Source: Hydrangea macrophylla
Lineage: Eukaryota > Streptophyta > Magnoliopsida > Cornales > Hydrangeaceae
Assembly: GCA_033977485.1 (NCBI GenBank)
Contig: CM066992.1
Coordinates: 102,064,140 to 102,128,139 of the forward strand
Reading direction: 5' to 3'
Length of the DNA stretch: 64,000 nucleotides
The notes below the pieces were generated by a model, which was not told the DNA's origin, ran no database searches, and saw nothing but the letters and a program-made list of their open reading frames with translations. Made by a program: the position numbers and the translations under genes. Below, in pieces: positions 1 to 12,529 of this stretch (position 1 is its first letter; the number at the start of each line of letters is the position of its first letter).

Positions 1-158
1 ACTGTAAAGAGACTGGAGAGAAAGATCAACAATACCATGTAGGCGATGGTGGAGTTTAGGCTCGCCTGTAATCAAAAAGTGTAAAAATTAGAGAGAGTGA
101 CCCAAATTGCCAAGTGCTCAAGAACCCTAACTGTGTACCCCCCGATTCTATTGACCCT

Positions 159-221
<63 letters not shown>

Positions 222-313
222 AATAGGTCTAATCTGGAACTCTCAAGCCCTATCTAAATGAAGCAAGATTAAACTCTAATCTCTCTAATAGAAGTAGAGA
301 AAGAGAGAGTGTA

Positions 314-346
<33 letters not shown>

Positions 347-718
347 GAGAAAGAGAGTAAAATAGAGAAGGAAAGTTACCCAGCAATAGCGCCGTGCTAT
401 GAGGGTTTAGAGAGAGGGGGATCAGTCATAGGTGGGTTGATGGGAGAGAGAGAGAGAGAGAAGATTTCTTTGAAATTCAAAATGACAGGGAGAGAGAGAA
501 CTGGTGGGTGGAGAGAGGTATGGGAGAGAGTGAGGTGTGCGTGAGTGGAGGACGCAGAGACATGCGTGGGTGTGATTGAGGGAGAGTAAAAGATTGTGTG
601 AGTGAGTTGGTGGACAAACGATCCAACGGTCTAAAATATCTAAACCTGTCTCAATGGTCAAGATTGAAAATGGTTAAATTGGGAGGGCTCCACACTGCCC
701 TCCCTTATTATATAGATA
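1..718. repeat. GA-rich duplicated segment, copy 1
   Basis: This segment is almost identical to 1591-2279 apart from microsatellite length (about 58 bp of AG at 160-217 here against about 29 bp at 1751-1779 there) and a few substitutions. Its right end has an 8-bp stem (GGGAGGGC, then GCCCTCCC) followed by TTATTATATAGA, which recurs in related form at 2275, 9629 and 10232. The left edge coincides with the window edge, so its true start is unknown. Short GA-encoded reading frames in it look like simple-repeat artefacts. Confidence 0.85.
160..217. repeat. (AG)n microsatellite
   Basis: About 58 bp of uninterrupted AG. The paralogous tract at 1751-1779 is about half as long, so this is a fast-changing marker between two otherwise near-identical copies. 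A GT/GA compound tract follows at about 310-346. Confidence 0.95.
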
Positions 719-1533
719 ATGGACCCAAACAGTTCTTCATTAAACAGAGGACATGATATAATTGAAAAAACAAACTCATATAGAAAAGAGAGTAGGTCTT
801 TATTGAGTGGCTACCGAAGATAAATAAAGATATACCATGGTCACAATCTTTAGTAAATATCCACTAAATTGAAGATAACTAAAAATCTGCAAAAACACCC
901 AATATACATAAACATAGGAGTTTCTTACGACTGAATCTCGGTAGAGATATTTTTCTATTCCAACTTCTCAACTGAAACAAATGATTACATAGGCATGGGT
1001 TTGTAGATTCTGCGAATGAAGGATGTCACAAAGTTAATGATTTCTCAAGTGAATACTCTAAAAGTGAAAAAAAAAAAAGAAGCTCAACCTTGCAGAGAAA
1101 AAGGAGACTGGGTAAGAAATCATCCTTGCTCAGCATCAGTGTTATAGAACCTGCAAATGAGACGGATCAAAATTCACCCTTACTAAATTGAAGTTGCAGA
1201 TTCCTAAACTTATCCTAAAAACCAACCCTATCCTAAATTAACCCTTTGCATACTAAAGTCATAAACTTAAAGTAAATCCCCAAAAATGTGCATAATTTCG
1301 ATAATTACCAGATGAAGCTCAATAATTAAGGTCAGCCAACAACAAAAATGGAAGGGGAAAAAAAAAGGAAAATGGAAAAAAAGGCCCAAAATTTAAACTT
1401 TCTTACCAAACTCGTCTGAATCATGCTTGAATCAGTTTCAAGTAGGGAAAAAAATACCAATTAAATCATTCAATTTATTGCAGAAACACTGTTTGTGGAC
1501 ATATATGAGTGATCGATTTTTCTTACGGCTGAT

Positions 1534-1590
<57 letters not shown>
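719..1590. other. AT-rich spacer with compound microsatellite
   Basis: No supportable gene. It ends in a (GT)n(GA)n tract at about 1532-1589 that abuts the second copy of the duplicated segment. Confidence 0.7.
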
Positions 1591-1591
<1 letters not shown>

Positions 1592-1748
1592 CTGTAAAGA
1601 GACTGGAGAGAAAGATCAACAATACCATGTAGGCGATGGTGGAATTTAGGCTCGCCTGTAATCAAAAAGTGTAAAAATTAGAGAGAGTGACCCAAATTGC
1701 CAAGTGCTCAAGAACCCTAACTGTGTACCCCCCGATTCTATTGACCCT

Positions 1749-1783
<35 letters not shown>

Positions 1784-1875
1784 AATAGGTCTAACCTGGA
1801 ACTCTCAAGCCCTATCTAAATGAAGCAAGATTAAACTCTAATCTCTCTAATAGAAGTAGAGAAAGAGAGAGTGTA

Positions 1876-1910
<35 letters not shown>

Positions 1911-2279
1911 GAGAAAGAGAGTAAAATAGAGAAGGAAAGTTACCCAGCAATAGCGCCGTGCTATGAGGGTTTAGAGAGAGGGGGATCAGTCATAGGTGGG
2001 TTGATGGGAGAGAGAGAGAGAGAGAAGATTTCTTTGAAATTCAAAATGACAGGGAGAGAGAGAACTGGTGGGTGGAGAGAGGTATGGGAGAGAGTGAGGT
2101 GTGCGTGAGTGGAGGACGCAGAGACGAGCGTGGGTGTGATTGAGGGAGAGTAAAAGATTGTGTGAGTGAGTTGGTGGACAAACGATCCAACGGTCTAAAA
2201 TATCTAAACCTGTCTCAATGGTCAAGATTGAAAATGGTTAAATTGGGAGGGCTCCACACCGCCCTCCCTTATTATATAG
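1591..2279. repeat. GA-rich duplicated segment, copy 2
   Basis: Direct-orientation copy of 1-718 with a handful of substitutions and a shorter AG tract. It ends in the same hairpin plus TTATTATATAGA. Immediately after it, CTAGATATTGCCCGTGG resembles the Helitron-like 5' motif seen at 7477, 8290, 8461 and 22545, so one element appears to abut another. Confidence 0.85.
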
Positions 2280-5200
2280 ACTAGATATTGCCCGTGGCTA
2301 AAGCCACTATCGAACAATTCAAATCTTATATTTAATTTAACCCCAAAATATAGAAATGAATTTCAACATTAGACCCTGTCGGTGATTCTTCAGTTGAATC
2401 CTTATCACCCCTGCATTTAATTTACCGTTTCAACCTCAACAAATAAAGAGCGTATCTAGTAAAAATAATTTAAAAAATAAAAATAAAAACCATGCATAGA
2501 CATCATGAATTTATTTATGTCGGGGAAACTCAGGGTACTCTTCTTATAAGTTCCTATTTCAGAGCAATAATCAACAACACTAAACAGATTTTAAATCTTT
2601 AAGACGTTATTGAAGAAGGCAAAGGCCATGTAATCAAATTAATTTGAAATATTATCGTGCTTTCCAAAAAAAAATCTGTATTTGATAAAAGCATGAGTGC
2701 AGAAGTAAAACAACGTAACGTGAGGGAAAAAAATTGGTTTATACTTAAATATGGAACTATGTCATTTTATACAATAGCCAATTCTCTTACTAAAACTGTT
2801 TTTTTTTAGGGAACCAAACTGGTTTCTTACTACAGATAGAAATGACTACCAATTAGTAATTCCAATATTTAGCTTCCGATATGTTTCCAATCAAAGATTT
2901 CAAGTTTCATCACCCCAAGGATTCTAAAATATAACTTTTTAAGGAAAAAAAGGAGTTATATGAAAGTTCCAAGAAATACCGAGGCATCTATGTTGAAAAC
3001 TCATTGAAAACGATGGGTAGATAATATTGTATAATTGGGTAGATTAACATAACATTCCCACTACAATTCATGCATAGGGATGATTGGAACAACTCTCTGG
3101 TTACACTAAATTGAAACACACAATAGAAACACATATAGGAGAATTGTCAACCAAACAAAACCCATCTAGACCAAACTGAACATAAAAGTTCAAGGTTAGT
3201 CCAATTACATGGAGATTCATTAATAGCTTATTTCCAGCTTCATTACCTACAACGCCGAAATGAAAACAAATGATAATCTAAAGTGCTAAAGTTTAAGAAC
3301 TCAAATTTAAAAGGCTTCAGTTAAATGGAATTGATTATAATGAAGCATTGAATTACCATATGTTATCTGTCGGACAATCGTAGGAACATGTATGCCTAAA
3401 ACCACTACCGAAAATGTGTCTTCGGCCAATAACTAACTCCATGTGTCTTGTTTAGCACTACAAAGTATTAAACACTATAGTAGATCAAAATTCCATTAAG
3501 TTGTTGAGAAAACTTACGGAAATACATTGTGCATATAAAGAATTAAAATGTTAAACTAACTAAAAGTTATAAAGGAAGGAGATACTTCAAACTCGAAACC
3601 ATGAATCAAATGACCCTTTTTCTTTTTAATCTCTCAGCCATAGAGAAGTTTAGGAATAGAGAGAGGTGATTACCGGTGAGGCAATTGCTGCTGCTCATTC
3701 CCATCTTTATTGTCCTCTGGCAGAGAAGAAAAGAAAAGAAAAAGAGTTAAGTCTTTTCTAAAGCCAACTAAACATCAGTTTTTTCTCCACAGCTTGTACA
3801 CCATAAGGCTAGAGCTTCTGTATGATACACCAGGAAACATAATCATTACTTGACTTCTTATCTAGCTCTCCAAGAAAGGTAATCCAAGTTGGTTTTGTTG
3901 GGAAGTTGAAGATAATATTTCCACCAAGTAGTTCATTCTAAAATGAGGAATAAGAAAACTGGTTTTAACTCTAGGAATTACAAAATTATACCATAATTTT
4001 ATATACCATCTTTGATTAGAGAGACAAAATAGAAAATTGCATGAGATGGGCAGGGAGTATCCCCAAGCATAAACTGAGACCTCTCTCCTTCTCTTCTTAC
4101 CAAACTAAAATAAATAAATAAAAATAAGAACTCACCAATTACTGCTAACCAAAAAGAAGAAAATTGACAGTCACTTGACTCACCAATTACTCTTAGGAAA
4201 ATAAAAAAATAAAAGACTCGCCAATTACTTTCAGTTTTGCATTCTTCTGCTATTTTTTTTAACATTCTATTGCTATTAGTTACACACATGTTGCAAAGAA
4301 AGGAGATTGTCATCATAAGAACTTATCCAGCCTGACCACCATAGCTTATGATCAAAATAGTCTTAGACTTTTATATGGTGTCAACAATATGACTCCTAGG
4401 TAAGCCTTGATTTTGAGATGAAAGATTGCAAAAAGGAAGGAAATTGACGGCCATCATAAAAGCAAGAACTCCTAATGAAAGTGGTCTTAGCATTAGATCC
4501 ACAATGAAAGTGGTCAAAAGGTTGTACAGTACGTGCAAAACATCTTCAATCCACTGTACTACTACTACCAGATGAAGCAAATATGGAGAGTGGTTGAAAG
4601 GGACAATAAATTTTTATTTTTTCCAAATTCCTATTTAGCAACTTGAATTGGAAAACAAAAAAATCCAATTAAGATGGATGTGTAAGTTAAAATATAAAAG
4701 GGAAATCAAAAGAGAAAGAATAGTGAAATTTTGGAAAGGAAAAAAATAGACTCATAATTGATTTCGGGTTAGAGTATTAGAAAGGAAAAATCCAATTACG
4801 ATGGATGTGTAAGTTAAAATAGGAAAACAATTAGATAGAGATTTTGGGAAGAGGTAATTAAGAGAGATACACTTACCCTAAAATTTGATTCCAAATTAAG
4901 ATCAAATAGTGCAATCTGTGAGATTTGCCATTGGTTGACCATTGAGCTCAAAATAACAATTTCAATCACCTTAAATGACAAAGTTTTATCCCAAATTTGG
5001 GTGAAACTCGGAAGTTTGTGAGCAAATTTGGGTGCTACTCATAATTGAAAAGTTGAGAGTAGGTGTTATAGGTATAGAGGAGATAGAATTAAGGGATTAA
5101 TAATGGGGAAATCACTATATGGGCAAATATTAAAAGGGAAATTAAAATTAAAGGGGTGGACTATATGAAATTACAGTTTGGGGGATATATCAAAACAGAT

Positions 5201-6400
5201 ACGCAACGTGAATGGTAAGAGGGAAATCAAATCAAATTTCAATAAAGACAATCAACACTGTAGTCAAAATCTTCAAAATAGACAATCAATCTCCAAATTT
5301 TTGGGATTAAGCCTATGAAATTATGAATGGACATGCAAGCAAGAGGAAAATGGCGAAGTAGATAAAAGAAAATTGATGTTCCTTCAAAAAAAAATTCTAA
5401 GATTGATTTTGTGCATGTGCAAGCAAGAGGAACCCAAAATCAAACAAAACTCTTACTGAAAATTTGGCCTAGATTTTAAAAAAATGGCGTTATGAATACA
5501 TATATGAAACATTCAAAATGGGGAAGAGAAAGACAGATACATAAAATATAGAGATGTTCAAGCCTTTGAATGTTTCTAAAACACTAAATTTATGTGCAAC
5601 CAAGAGGAACCGCAAATCAAACCCGTATGACTTAGAGCAACCCACAAATTATTAACTCGTGTGTATGTGTGCAAGCAAGAGGAACCCACAAAATCAAACT
5701 CAAACAAAAGCAAAGACAAAACTCTTACTAATCTGAGTCGCCGCCTCGAAGGCACTGATCGATTGCAAAAAGGGGTTTTCTTGACTCTTTGGTACTGTCG
5801 CCGCTGCCTCAGTTTGAATGACGCCGCCTCAAAGGCGCGAAGGGGGTTTTCTTGACTCTTCGGTACTGTCGTCGTTGCCTCAGTTTGAACGCCACTGCCT
5901 CTATTTGAAGATCCAGTTGTTGATCGATGACAAAGGGGCTGGAGTAGAGAGAGAGAAGGGAGAGAGTTTGATCGGTATCTTTTGGTGGTGGTAGGGGCTG
6001 GAGTAGAGAGAGAGAGTGTGTGGGGAGGTGGAGAAGAGAGAGACGATCAGAAGAGGGAAAGATAGGGAATAAAAAAAAAAGGTCTTTGGTTTGGAAGGGC
6101 TGAGTCAGCAAATGCTCAGCCAATTAGAATGATCCCAGTCATAAAAACTTGTCCTAGTTATAAGACTTTTAGTGACAAACTGATGTCTAATATTATATAG
6201 ATTTCACAATTACTAACACAAAAATATCCAAGGACACAAATGTAGCCTGCACATTCAAAACTATGATCTATTTCTATGGAACCAAATGCATTTGTAAATT
6301 GTTTTAAAAATATAATTAATTGCACAAATATATCAATCAAACACCCAATTATAACAAACACTTCTATTTTTAAGAGTCTATCAGTCTCGCATGCATTTGT
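2280..6400. other. Non-coding AT-rich region, possible decayed Helitron-like DNA
   Basis: I see no real gene in this stretch. Short open frames (for example 3999-4316 and 5809-6123 on the minus strand) lack recognisable domains and are low-complexity. A direct repeat of about 35 bp recurs about 130 bp apart near 4655 and 4785, and a degenerate GCAAGMRAGAGGAAC-type motif occurs near 5411, 5590 and 5672. A possible 3' end (ATATTATATAGAT) lies near 6190-6203. Confidence 0.4.
5739..5892. repeat. Two-copy tandem repeat of about 70-83 bp
   Basis: CGCCGCCTCGAAGGC (5739) and CGCCGCCTCAAAGGC (5822) each head a unit that continues with GGGGTTTTCTTGACTCTT and GGTACTGTCG. The first unit has about 12 extra bases. 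No coding function is supported. Confidence 0.7.
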
Positions 6401-6410
6401 TAGAGAAGAT

Positions 6411-6445
6411 GAGCATTAATCACAAGTGGGTCCCAAATTGCTTAT
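6411..6445 (+). promoter_or_regulatory. Conserved upstream block of dirigent gene 1 with TCP-like site
   Basis: About 35 bp here are nearly identical to 14848-14881, at a comparable distance upstream of the second dirigent gene. The core GTGGGTCC (6426-6433) is the reverse complement of GGACCCAC and fits the class I TCP consensus GGNCCCAC. Conservation between duplicates is seen directly; regulation by TCP factors is inference, because recent duplication alone could explain the identity. Confidence 0.45.
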
Positions 6446-6523
6446 AAAATCTCACATCTTTCTTTTCAAATCAATTGTTGCCATATATGCGCCTTTTTGA
6501 ATCTCTCCCACAATTCCCCCTTC

Positions 6524-6530
6524 TATAAAA
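6524..6530 (+). promoter_or_regulatory. TATA box of dirigent gene 1
   Basis: TATAAAA lies about 75 bp before the ATG, so transcription would start about 45 bp before the ATG and the leader would contain the GA tract at about 6575-6602. The paralogue has TATAAAAA in the same relative position. Confidence 0.6.
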
Positions 6531-6574
6531 TTCTATTTTGTCTCCTCTGTGTTACAAAAATTAAAATTCTCCCT

Positions 6575-6603
<29 letters not shown>

Positions 6604-6606
<3 letters not shown>

Positions 6607-7170
6607 GCTAAGCTAGCTATGTTTGCAATGTTTGTCTCCGTGGTAGTAACCATGGCATGGGTTGAAAGCCTTGAAGACGGGCCTAACCAAGTGAAGTGGG
6701 CCCATAGGATTAAATCTGGAAAGAAGACTGTGACCAAACTTCAATTCTATTTCCATGACACACCAAGTGGAAAAAGCCCAACCGCCGTAAAGGTGGCTGA
6801 AGCCGCAGTCACCAAATCATCCCCGACTCGCTTTGGTGAGGTGACGATAGCGGACGATCCACTAACCGAAGGGCCTGACCCAACATCAAAGCTCGTGGGT
6901 CGAGCCCAGGGACTATATGGGTCAGCCGGGCAGTCAACTTGGGTTCTAATCATGAACATGAACTATGGGTTCACAGACGGAATATACAATGGGAGTTCTT
7001 TCAGCATTGTGGGACTAAACCCAATATCACATGCAGTCCGTGAGATGGGCATCGTCGGCGGGACCGGCCTTTTCCGGATGGCACGTGGATATGTCATTGC
7101 GAATACCCACTGGTTTGATCCTACCACCAGTGATGCTATTGTGGGCTACAATGTTACTATTGTTACTTAA
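6604..7170 (+). CDS. Dirigent protein (gene 1), secreted
   Basis: A 188-residue, intron-free dirigent protein. Family members act in the apoplast and steer the stereochemistry of phenoxy-radical coupling to lignans and related phenolics; the substrate here cannot be read from sequence. Residues 1 to about 20 form a hydrophobic signal peptide. The dirigent barrel runs from TKLQFYFHD (44-52) through GRAQG (99-103), NGSSFSI (129-135) and VGGTGLFRMARGYV (151-164) to the C-terminus NVTIVT. NGS and NVT are N-glycosylation sequons. Length is typical. The mature protein has no cysteine, so the disulfide known in the DIR-a subfamily is absent, which points to a DIR-b/d-like member. The ATG follows a GA tract and a plausible TATA box. 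A close paralogue lies at 14984-15559. The family call is firm; subfamily and substrate are inferred. Confidence 0.93.
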
Positions 7171-7473
7171 TTTTTCGGTAGCGAATATGTTGATTAATTC
7201 TAATTTTATTTTGTTCACTCTTCCATTCCCTTTTTTTTTTTTTTTTTACCTCGTGTTTGGTGCGAGGGGAAGCAAAAAGAGAAGTTAAAAAAAAGGGAGG
7301 AGAAGTATAGTGAAATTACTTAATTGGCATGATGGAATGAGTAATGGATGAGTTTCTCTTCCTTGGGGTCTATAAGTTTCAATACGTTTAAATATAGGCT
7401 GATTAGGAGAGGAAAAGATTTTCTATTTGAGTTTTTGGCCCCTCAAATAAAATGGACTTTTTCTTTTCAATGT

Positions 7474-7979
7474 ACTAGCAATAACCCGTGCCCCTGGGCA
7501 TGAAGCAAAAATAAAAAGAAAAAGAAAAGAAGAAATTCAATCGAGAATTGCCAGGCACGATCGAAAAGCTGCTAAATTACATGCTTTTTTTTTTTTTTTT
7601 AGGATAACACCAACCTTGACCAACCTTTTTGAGGATATACCATTTCATATTTTCTTCCTGGCAATAGTGGTTGGGCTTATTCCAGCTTCTTATAATACTG
7701 ACTCTATGCCTGACAATTGAAACAGTGGGTATCACTATTTCTGAGATTATGATAAAGAGCTTTCCGATCTTTTAGGTTTATGAAACATCTAATGCCTGGC
7801 AAGGTCCCTGTTATACCTGTAACATCTTATTTTTCTATAAGGTCCCAAAATTTCCTTTGCCAAACAGAGTTTCTCTAAAATATTGACACTTCAAAAGTTT
7901 CATAAACACATGCATGCATAAAACCCCACACTTCTACACACGAACCCACAGATGCGCACGCGCTTGCGCGCGCACACAC

Positions 7980-8028
<49 letters not shown>

Positions 8029-9862
8029 CATTGTACATACCCACACAAAAAAAAAGCAATTAATGAGAAAGAGAGAGGGATACCTGGTGGTCGGAGATGG
8101 TGGCAGTGGTGGTGGTCGAAAATGGTGAGAGAGGGACGAAGATGGTTATAGTGGTGGTGGTCGTGAGAGAGAGAGAGAGAGAGACGTGAGAACAAGAAAG
8201 AGAAAAGACGTGAGTAAGAGCCCAAAAAAGAAGAAGCAATTAATGGTTTTTTTCTTTAAAATGGCAACTGCCTATACTATAATATGGTAATACTAGTAAT
8301 AACCCGTGCCCGTGGGCACAAAGTAAAAAAAAATATAAATAAATAAAGAAGAAGAAGAAGAAGAAGAAGAAGAAGAAAAGGGGGAAAAAATGCAATACTT
8401 TAAAATTTTCAAATATTTTGCGTAAAATTGTACAGGTCATTCAAACCCACATGCTATTTAGTACTAACCCGTGCCCGTGGGCACAAAGCGGGAAAAAAAA
8501 TTCAATACTTTAAAAGATCTGAGATATGGTTGGAATTTTAAGTGAAGAAAACATTGCTTCCAATATTAAATATATCATTAACTCAATTTAGTTAAATATA
8601 TTTAGTCCAACATTGGATGAATATTTTAAGTATAATTAATATTTATTCGTAGAGACTTTTCCTGTGCCCGAGGGCACAAAGTGAAAACCAAAAAAAAAAA
8701 ACAAAAAACAAAGGCTTTTTCTAAGTTTTTGGAAAGAAATAGAAAAAGGAAAGCAAAACTTTTGTGATTATTTATAATTAGCCCATATTTGGGAAGCAGC
8801 ATTACTCATTTCACTAATTAGTCCTATAGACTATATCAAACTGATAGTACTAATCAAATGACCTATAAAAAGGGTGGAACTAATCAAACTGGTAGCAAAA
8901 TTTACAACCATAGTGCTGGAAAACTCATTTTCTAGATAGACAATATAATATAACAAATACGCTTCCTAGGTTTTAAAAAAAGTGCAAGTGAGAATACATT
9001 TCTTGATACTTGAATTATGAAATCCATTGTTAAAACCCACTTCCTAAACTTCAACTTTATGTGATTTTTCACCCATATTATTTCAGTTTGATTAGTTTTA
9101 TGAAAGTCATTTGATCAGAGTCACGGAAAGGAAAAAAGAAAAACCTATAAGAAAATAAAGTCTATGAATATATGTATGATATGGGAAGTTTGTTTTCCAA
9201 TATTTCTATTTTGAAAAAATCAGTCCACTGATTTAGTTTATCTCCCAAGATTTGTGTTTTGTATTTACTATTAGATATGTATATATTCAAATTCAAATTA
9301 ATTTAGAGAATTCTTTTTTTTGCTAAAAAAAACAAAAACAAAAAAAAAAAAACAGTCTAATGATTTAGTTTTACCCAAGATTTGTGTTTTGTATTTACTG
9401 AAGTTGACAATTTGGATATTGACATGTATTTATTCAAATTCAAATTAATTTAGGGAATTCCTTTTTAATTTAGAGTTTTAATAGGATACAATGCAATATT
9501 TAATGGGATTAACTATTTTTGGTGGAGAATCAATCCGACGGTCTGAAATATCTAAACTTGTCTCAATGGTCAAGATTAAAAGTTGTTAACTTGAAAGAGA
9601 CCCACACCGCTCTATCTTATTATATAGATGATTCATTGATTATATGATTTTATTGTCATATAGGTCAATGATTATATTAATATAGGTCAATGATGATATG
9701 ATTACTAATATGGTAATATGATTTTTTGAAAAATACTCTGCGTAATTAGTATTTGTCAAAGATTAATTAATGCAGCTTTTGCTTAATTAGTATTTACCAT
9801 AGCACTCGTTAAGAGTAAAGAGTAATGCAGCTTTCACTTATGGTCCGGGAGTTTCATACTTT

Positions 9863-9899
<37 letters not shown>

Positions 9900-10235
9900 G
9901 TGAATGTAAATCTCTTGCATGTGTAGGAGTTAACACACGAATTAAGAGTATGGTCCGGGGGTTTCATACTTTCGGGGGGGGGGGAGGCACACGAAATAAG
10001 AGTAAAGAGTAATGCAGCTTTTGCTTATGGTCCGGGGTGTATAAAATCAAATTGATTTCTTTGGTAAGAGACAGAATTAGGGAGTATGAGAGAGAAAGAT
10101 ATATAAGGCAAGCAATATATACATGTTTGATATATGTAGTATTTTTGATCCAACGGTTTAAAATATCTCAACTTGTCTCAATGACTAGGAATTGAAAGTA
10201 GCTAATTTAAGAGAGACCTACACCGTTCTAACTTA
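7474..10235 (+). mobile_element. Cluster of Helitron-like non-autonomous elements (tentative)
   Basis: Four left-end-like motifs occur at about 7477, 8290, 8461 and 8650, each a short hairpin of the form CCCGTGCCC/GGGCAC followed by AAAG. Two right-end-like blocks at 9530-9630 and 10150-10233 share the text AAATATCTNAACTTGTCTCAA, a weak hairpin and CTTATTATATAGATGAT. Plant Helitrons carry similar 5' CCCGTGC motifs and a 3' hairpin, but a clean CTRR terminus and the A|T target are not demonstrable here. Inside are a GA tract (about 7988-8025), a GAA tract (about 8347-8380) and a direct repeat of about 133 bp (near 9217 and 9350). No transposase or helicase gene is present. Confidence 0.4.
9864..9898 (+). 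repeat. Poly-G tract of about 35 bases
   Basis: An uninterrupted run of about 35 G follows TTTCATACTTTC. The same preceding text, with a shorter G run, recurs at about 9951-9984, and GTAAAGAGTAATGCAGCTTT occurs on both sides, so a local duplication is present. The tract can form a G-quadruplex, and its exact length is prone to assembly error. Confidence 0.85.
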
Positions 10236-10358
10236 TTATATAGATGATATGACAAAGTTTTCAAGGCCTGTACTAAAATAGGCATCAAATTGTCACTACT
10301 CTTAAAATATTGAGTTATTGACATAATTGGTTAGGAGAGAAAAAAAATTTCGACTTTA

Positions 10359-11369
10359 CGGCCCGTTTGGTTCACAAATTATTTTAGATAGATTCTGATT
10401 ACTAGGAATCATAATAACAGTAATCATTTTACCAAAAATCTGAATCCCTACAGAATGTTTGGTTTACCAGTAGAATTATAGCTGGATTTAGAATCAAGTG
10501 TACGTTTGGTTGGGTCAAAGAAAATGAAATGGAAATATTGTAAAATACCTAAGCTACCCTTGAAGGCTAAAAGAATGTATCTGGATTTAGAATCAAGTGT
10601 TTGGTTGGGTCAAAGAAAATGAAATGAAAATATTATAAAATACCTAAGCTACCCTTGAAGGCTAAAAGAATGTATGAGTTAAAATCAAACTGTCAACCCT
10701 CTAAAAATGCAGGGTGATTAAAAAAAATTAATGGTATAAATCTAAAAATCAATAACACATAAAAAATGAGATAAATAGAGTAATTAAGACATGAGCATAA
10801 GTCTAAACTATTACATGTAGTTAAAATATATTTGTATAATAACAAAAGATATATTATATTTTTAAGCATAAAATATGTATAGGTCTAACTTACAAATCAC
10901 AGTATGCAAAATATGTAGTAATTGTAATATCATATAGACTTTTCAATCATTAATATTAGGCAACCAAAATTTGAATTCAGTCATTAAACTAACATCAAAT
11001 ATAATGTTTCAAGCATAAGAAATCATCATAAACAATCTAATCTACCAATCTCTCCATTTTAGAAAATAATTATAATTATAATCATAAATTTCTTATGATC
11101 ACATTATTTGTTTGTTTAATAGTCTAATAAAGGCTAGTTTAGGTATTATGAAAATGGTAAATCAAAACCCCAGTAATCCTTAGAAATACCACCTCCAAGC
11201 TAGGATTTAGAATCCACCATATTTTCCACCTTTGGGTGGAATCTAAATTCAGTGAGACCCACAATTCATTAAGTATTCCATGAATCAAACAACGATATAT
11301 TTTAAGATTACTAGTAATTTTCGGATAGAATCAAAATCCACCCTAAGAATTCATGAACCAAACAGGCCG
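10359..11369. mobile_element. PIF/Harbinger-like non-autonomous element, TSD TTA
   Basis: Terminal inverted repeats begin CGGCCCGTTTGGTTCA (10359) and, on the other strand, CGGCCTGTTTGGTTCA (ending 11369). They are flanked by TTA at 10356-10358 and 11370-11372. A 3-bp TWA target duplication is the hallmark of PIF/Harbinger (Tourist) elements. At 1011 bp with no transposase it is non-autonomous. It contains an internal tandem duplication of about 99 bp (10482-10580 and 10581 to about 10675). Confidence 0.75.
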
Positions 11370-11372
11370 TTA

Positions 11373-12529
11373 TAGTTTATATCCCATTGTTTCGTTCTTC
11401 ACTTGGTTCTTATTTTAATCAAACAAAATAAGATAATGCTTCAAACGTTCCCTCCGTGCGCTCTTTTCCTTTCCTTCCCTAAAGATACCTCTATCATGCT
11501 ATAAAAAAAAAATACCTCTATCATTTCCCCTTCTGATCCTTACCTCCAATTTCTCCATCCTTCCCTCACATTAAGTCAATGTGGTTTTCTTGGGGTCAAA
11601 GTTTCCTTTTACTTTTCCACCTACCTTTTATGTAATGTGATTCATTATTACGGAGAAAAAATTATGGTGAAATAGGTATAAATCATGTCTTCTAATGACC
11701 AATGTTGGAAAAAACCTTCTTTTTTTTTTTTTTTTTTTACAACTTTGGAAGGTATTTACAACTCAACGTGACAGCTCATAGCAAATTAATGTCCCATTAT
11801 AAATTGAATCAAATAAAAGAATCTTCTTAAAAAGAAAATATTTTTGTATTGTATTATGTCCTTGTTTAGCTGTTTGGTGTAGTATGCAACATTTAAGGGC
11901 CAAATTAATTTTTGACAATAAACCTCTATAAGGTCTGTAGTCTATTGAAATATTTTAACAAAATGGATCTCCAGAAAAAGAAGGAAGATGTATATGGCAT
12001 CATGTAATTGTACTACCAATTATTTTGTGTAGATTGATTGATTTACTACTCCCGCGAGAATATTAATGATATATAGGGAAATAAATAATATCTTATCTTA
12101 CACCCTTTAAGAGATTGACAAAATACTAGAAGAATCATTTATTCATTGCAATATTTTGGTTGGTACTATAACTCAATTTCAAAGTATTGACTACTCATTC
12201 AATCAGGATAATAATGAAAATGTGATTATAAAAAGAAAGATAATAATGAAAATGTTTCCTTTGTTGGGGAAATTACGTGTTGTATTCGTACAAATTAGTT
12301 GAGTACAATATCAACTTGTAACATAATTGAATCGTATACTAAATGTCCTGGGAAATTGGCCTGCACTAAAATAGACATCAAATTTTCACTCCTCTTAAAA
12401 AAAAATTAAAAGATATTAGGTCATAAACCCTTTAAAATTATGTGTTTTAATACGTTTTTTTTGCAGTTTTATGAAAAATCTTTCGCTATTTTTCGTATTT
12501 GTTGAAAAGCCCATCCGCTCACAAATTAT
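11373..12529. other. AT-rich region, no gene seen
   Basis: I find no reading frame of substance, no paired terminal repeats and no RNA gene. Poly-T and poly-A runs are frequent. Confidence 0.6.

Noticed and set aside
317..2225. Paired short open frames (about 75-79 codons) rich in Arg-Glu or Ser-Leu, present in both copies of the duplicated segment
   Set aside because: They read through GA and CT microsatellites; the duplication, not selection, explains their conservation.
5809..6123. 104-codon minus-strand frame upstream of dirigent gene 1
   Set aside because: CT-rich low complexity over a tandem repeat; no domain or gene structure.
7875..8225. 116-codon minus-strand frame with His- and Ser/Leu-rich stretches
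   Set aside because: Driven by GA and GGTGGT repeats within Helitron-like DNA.
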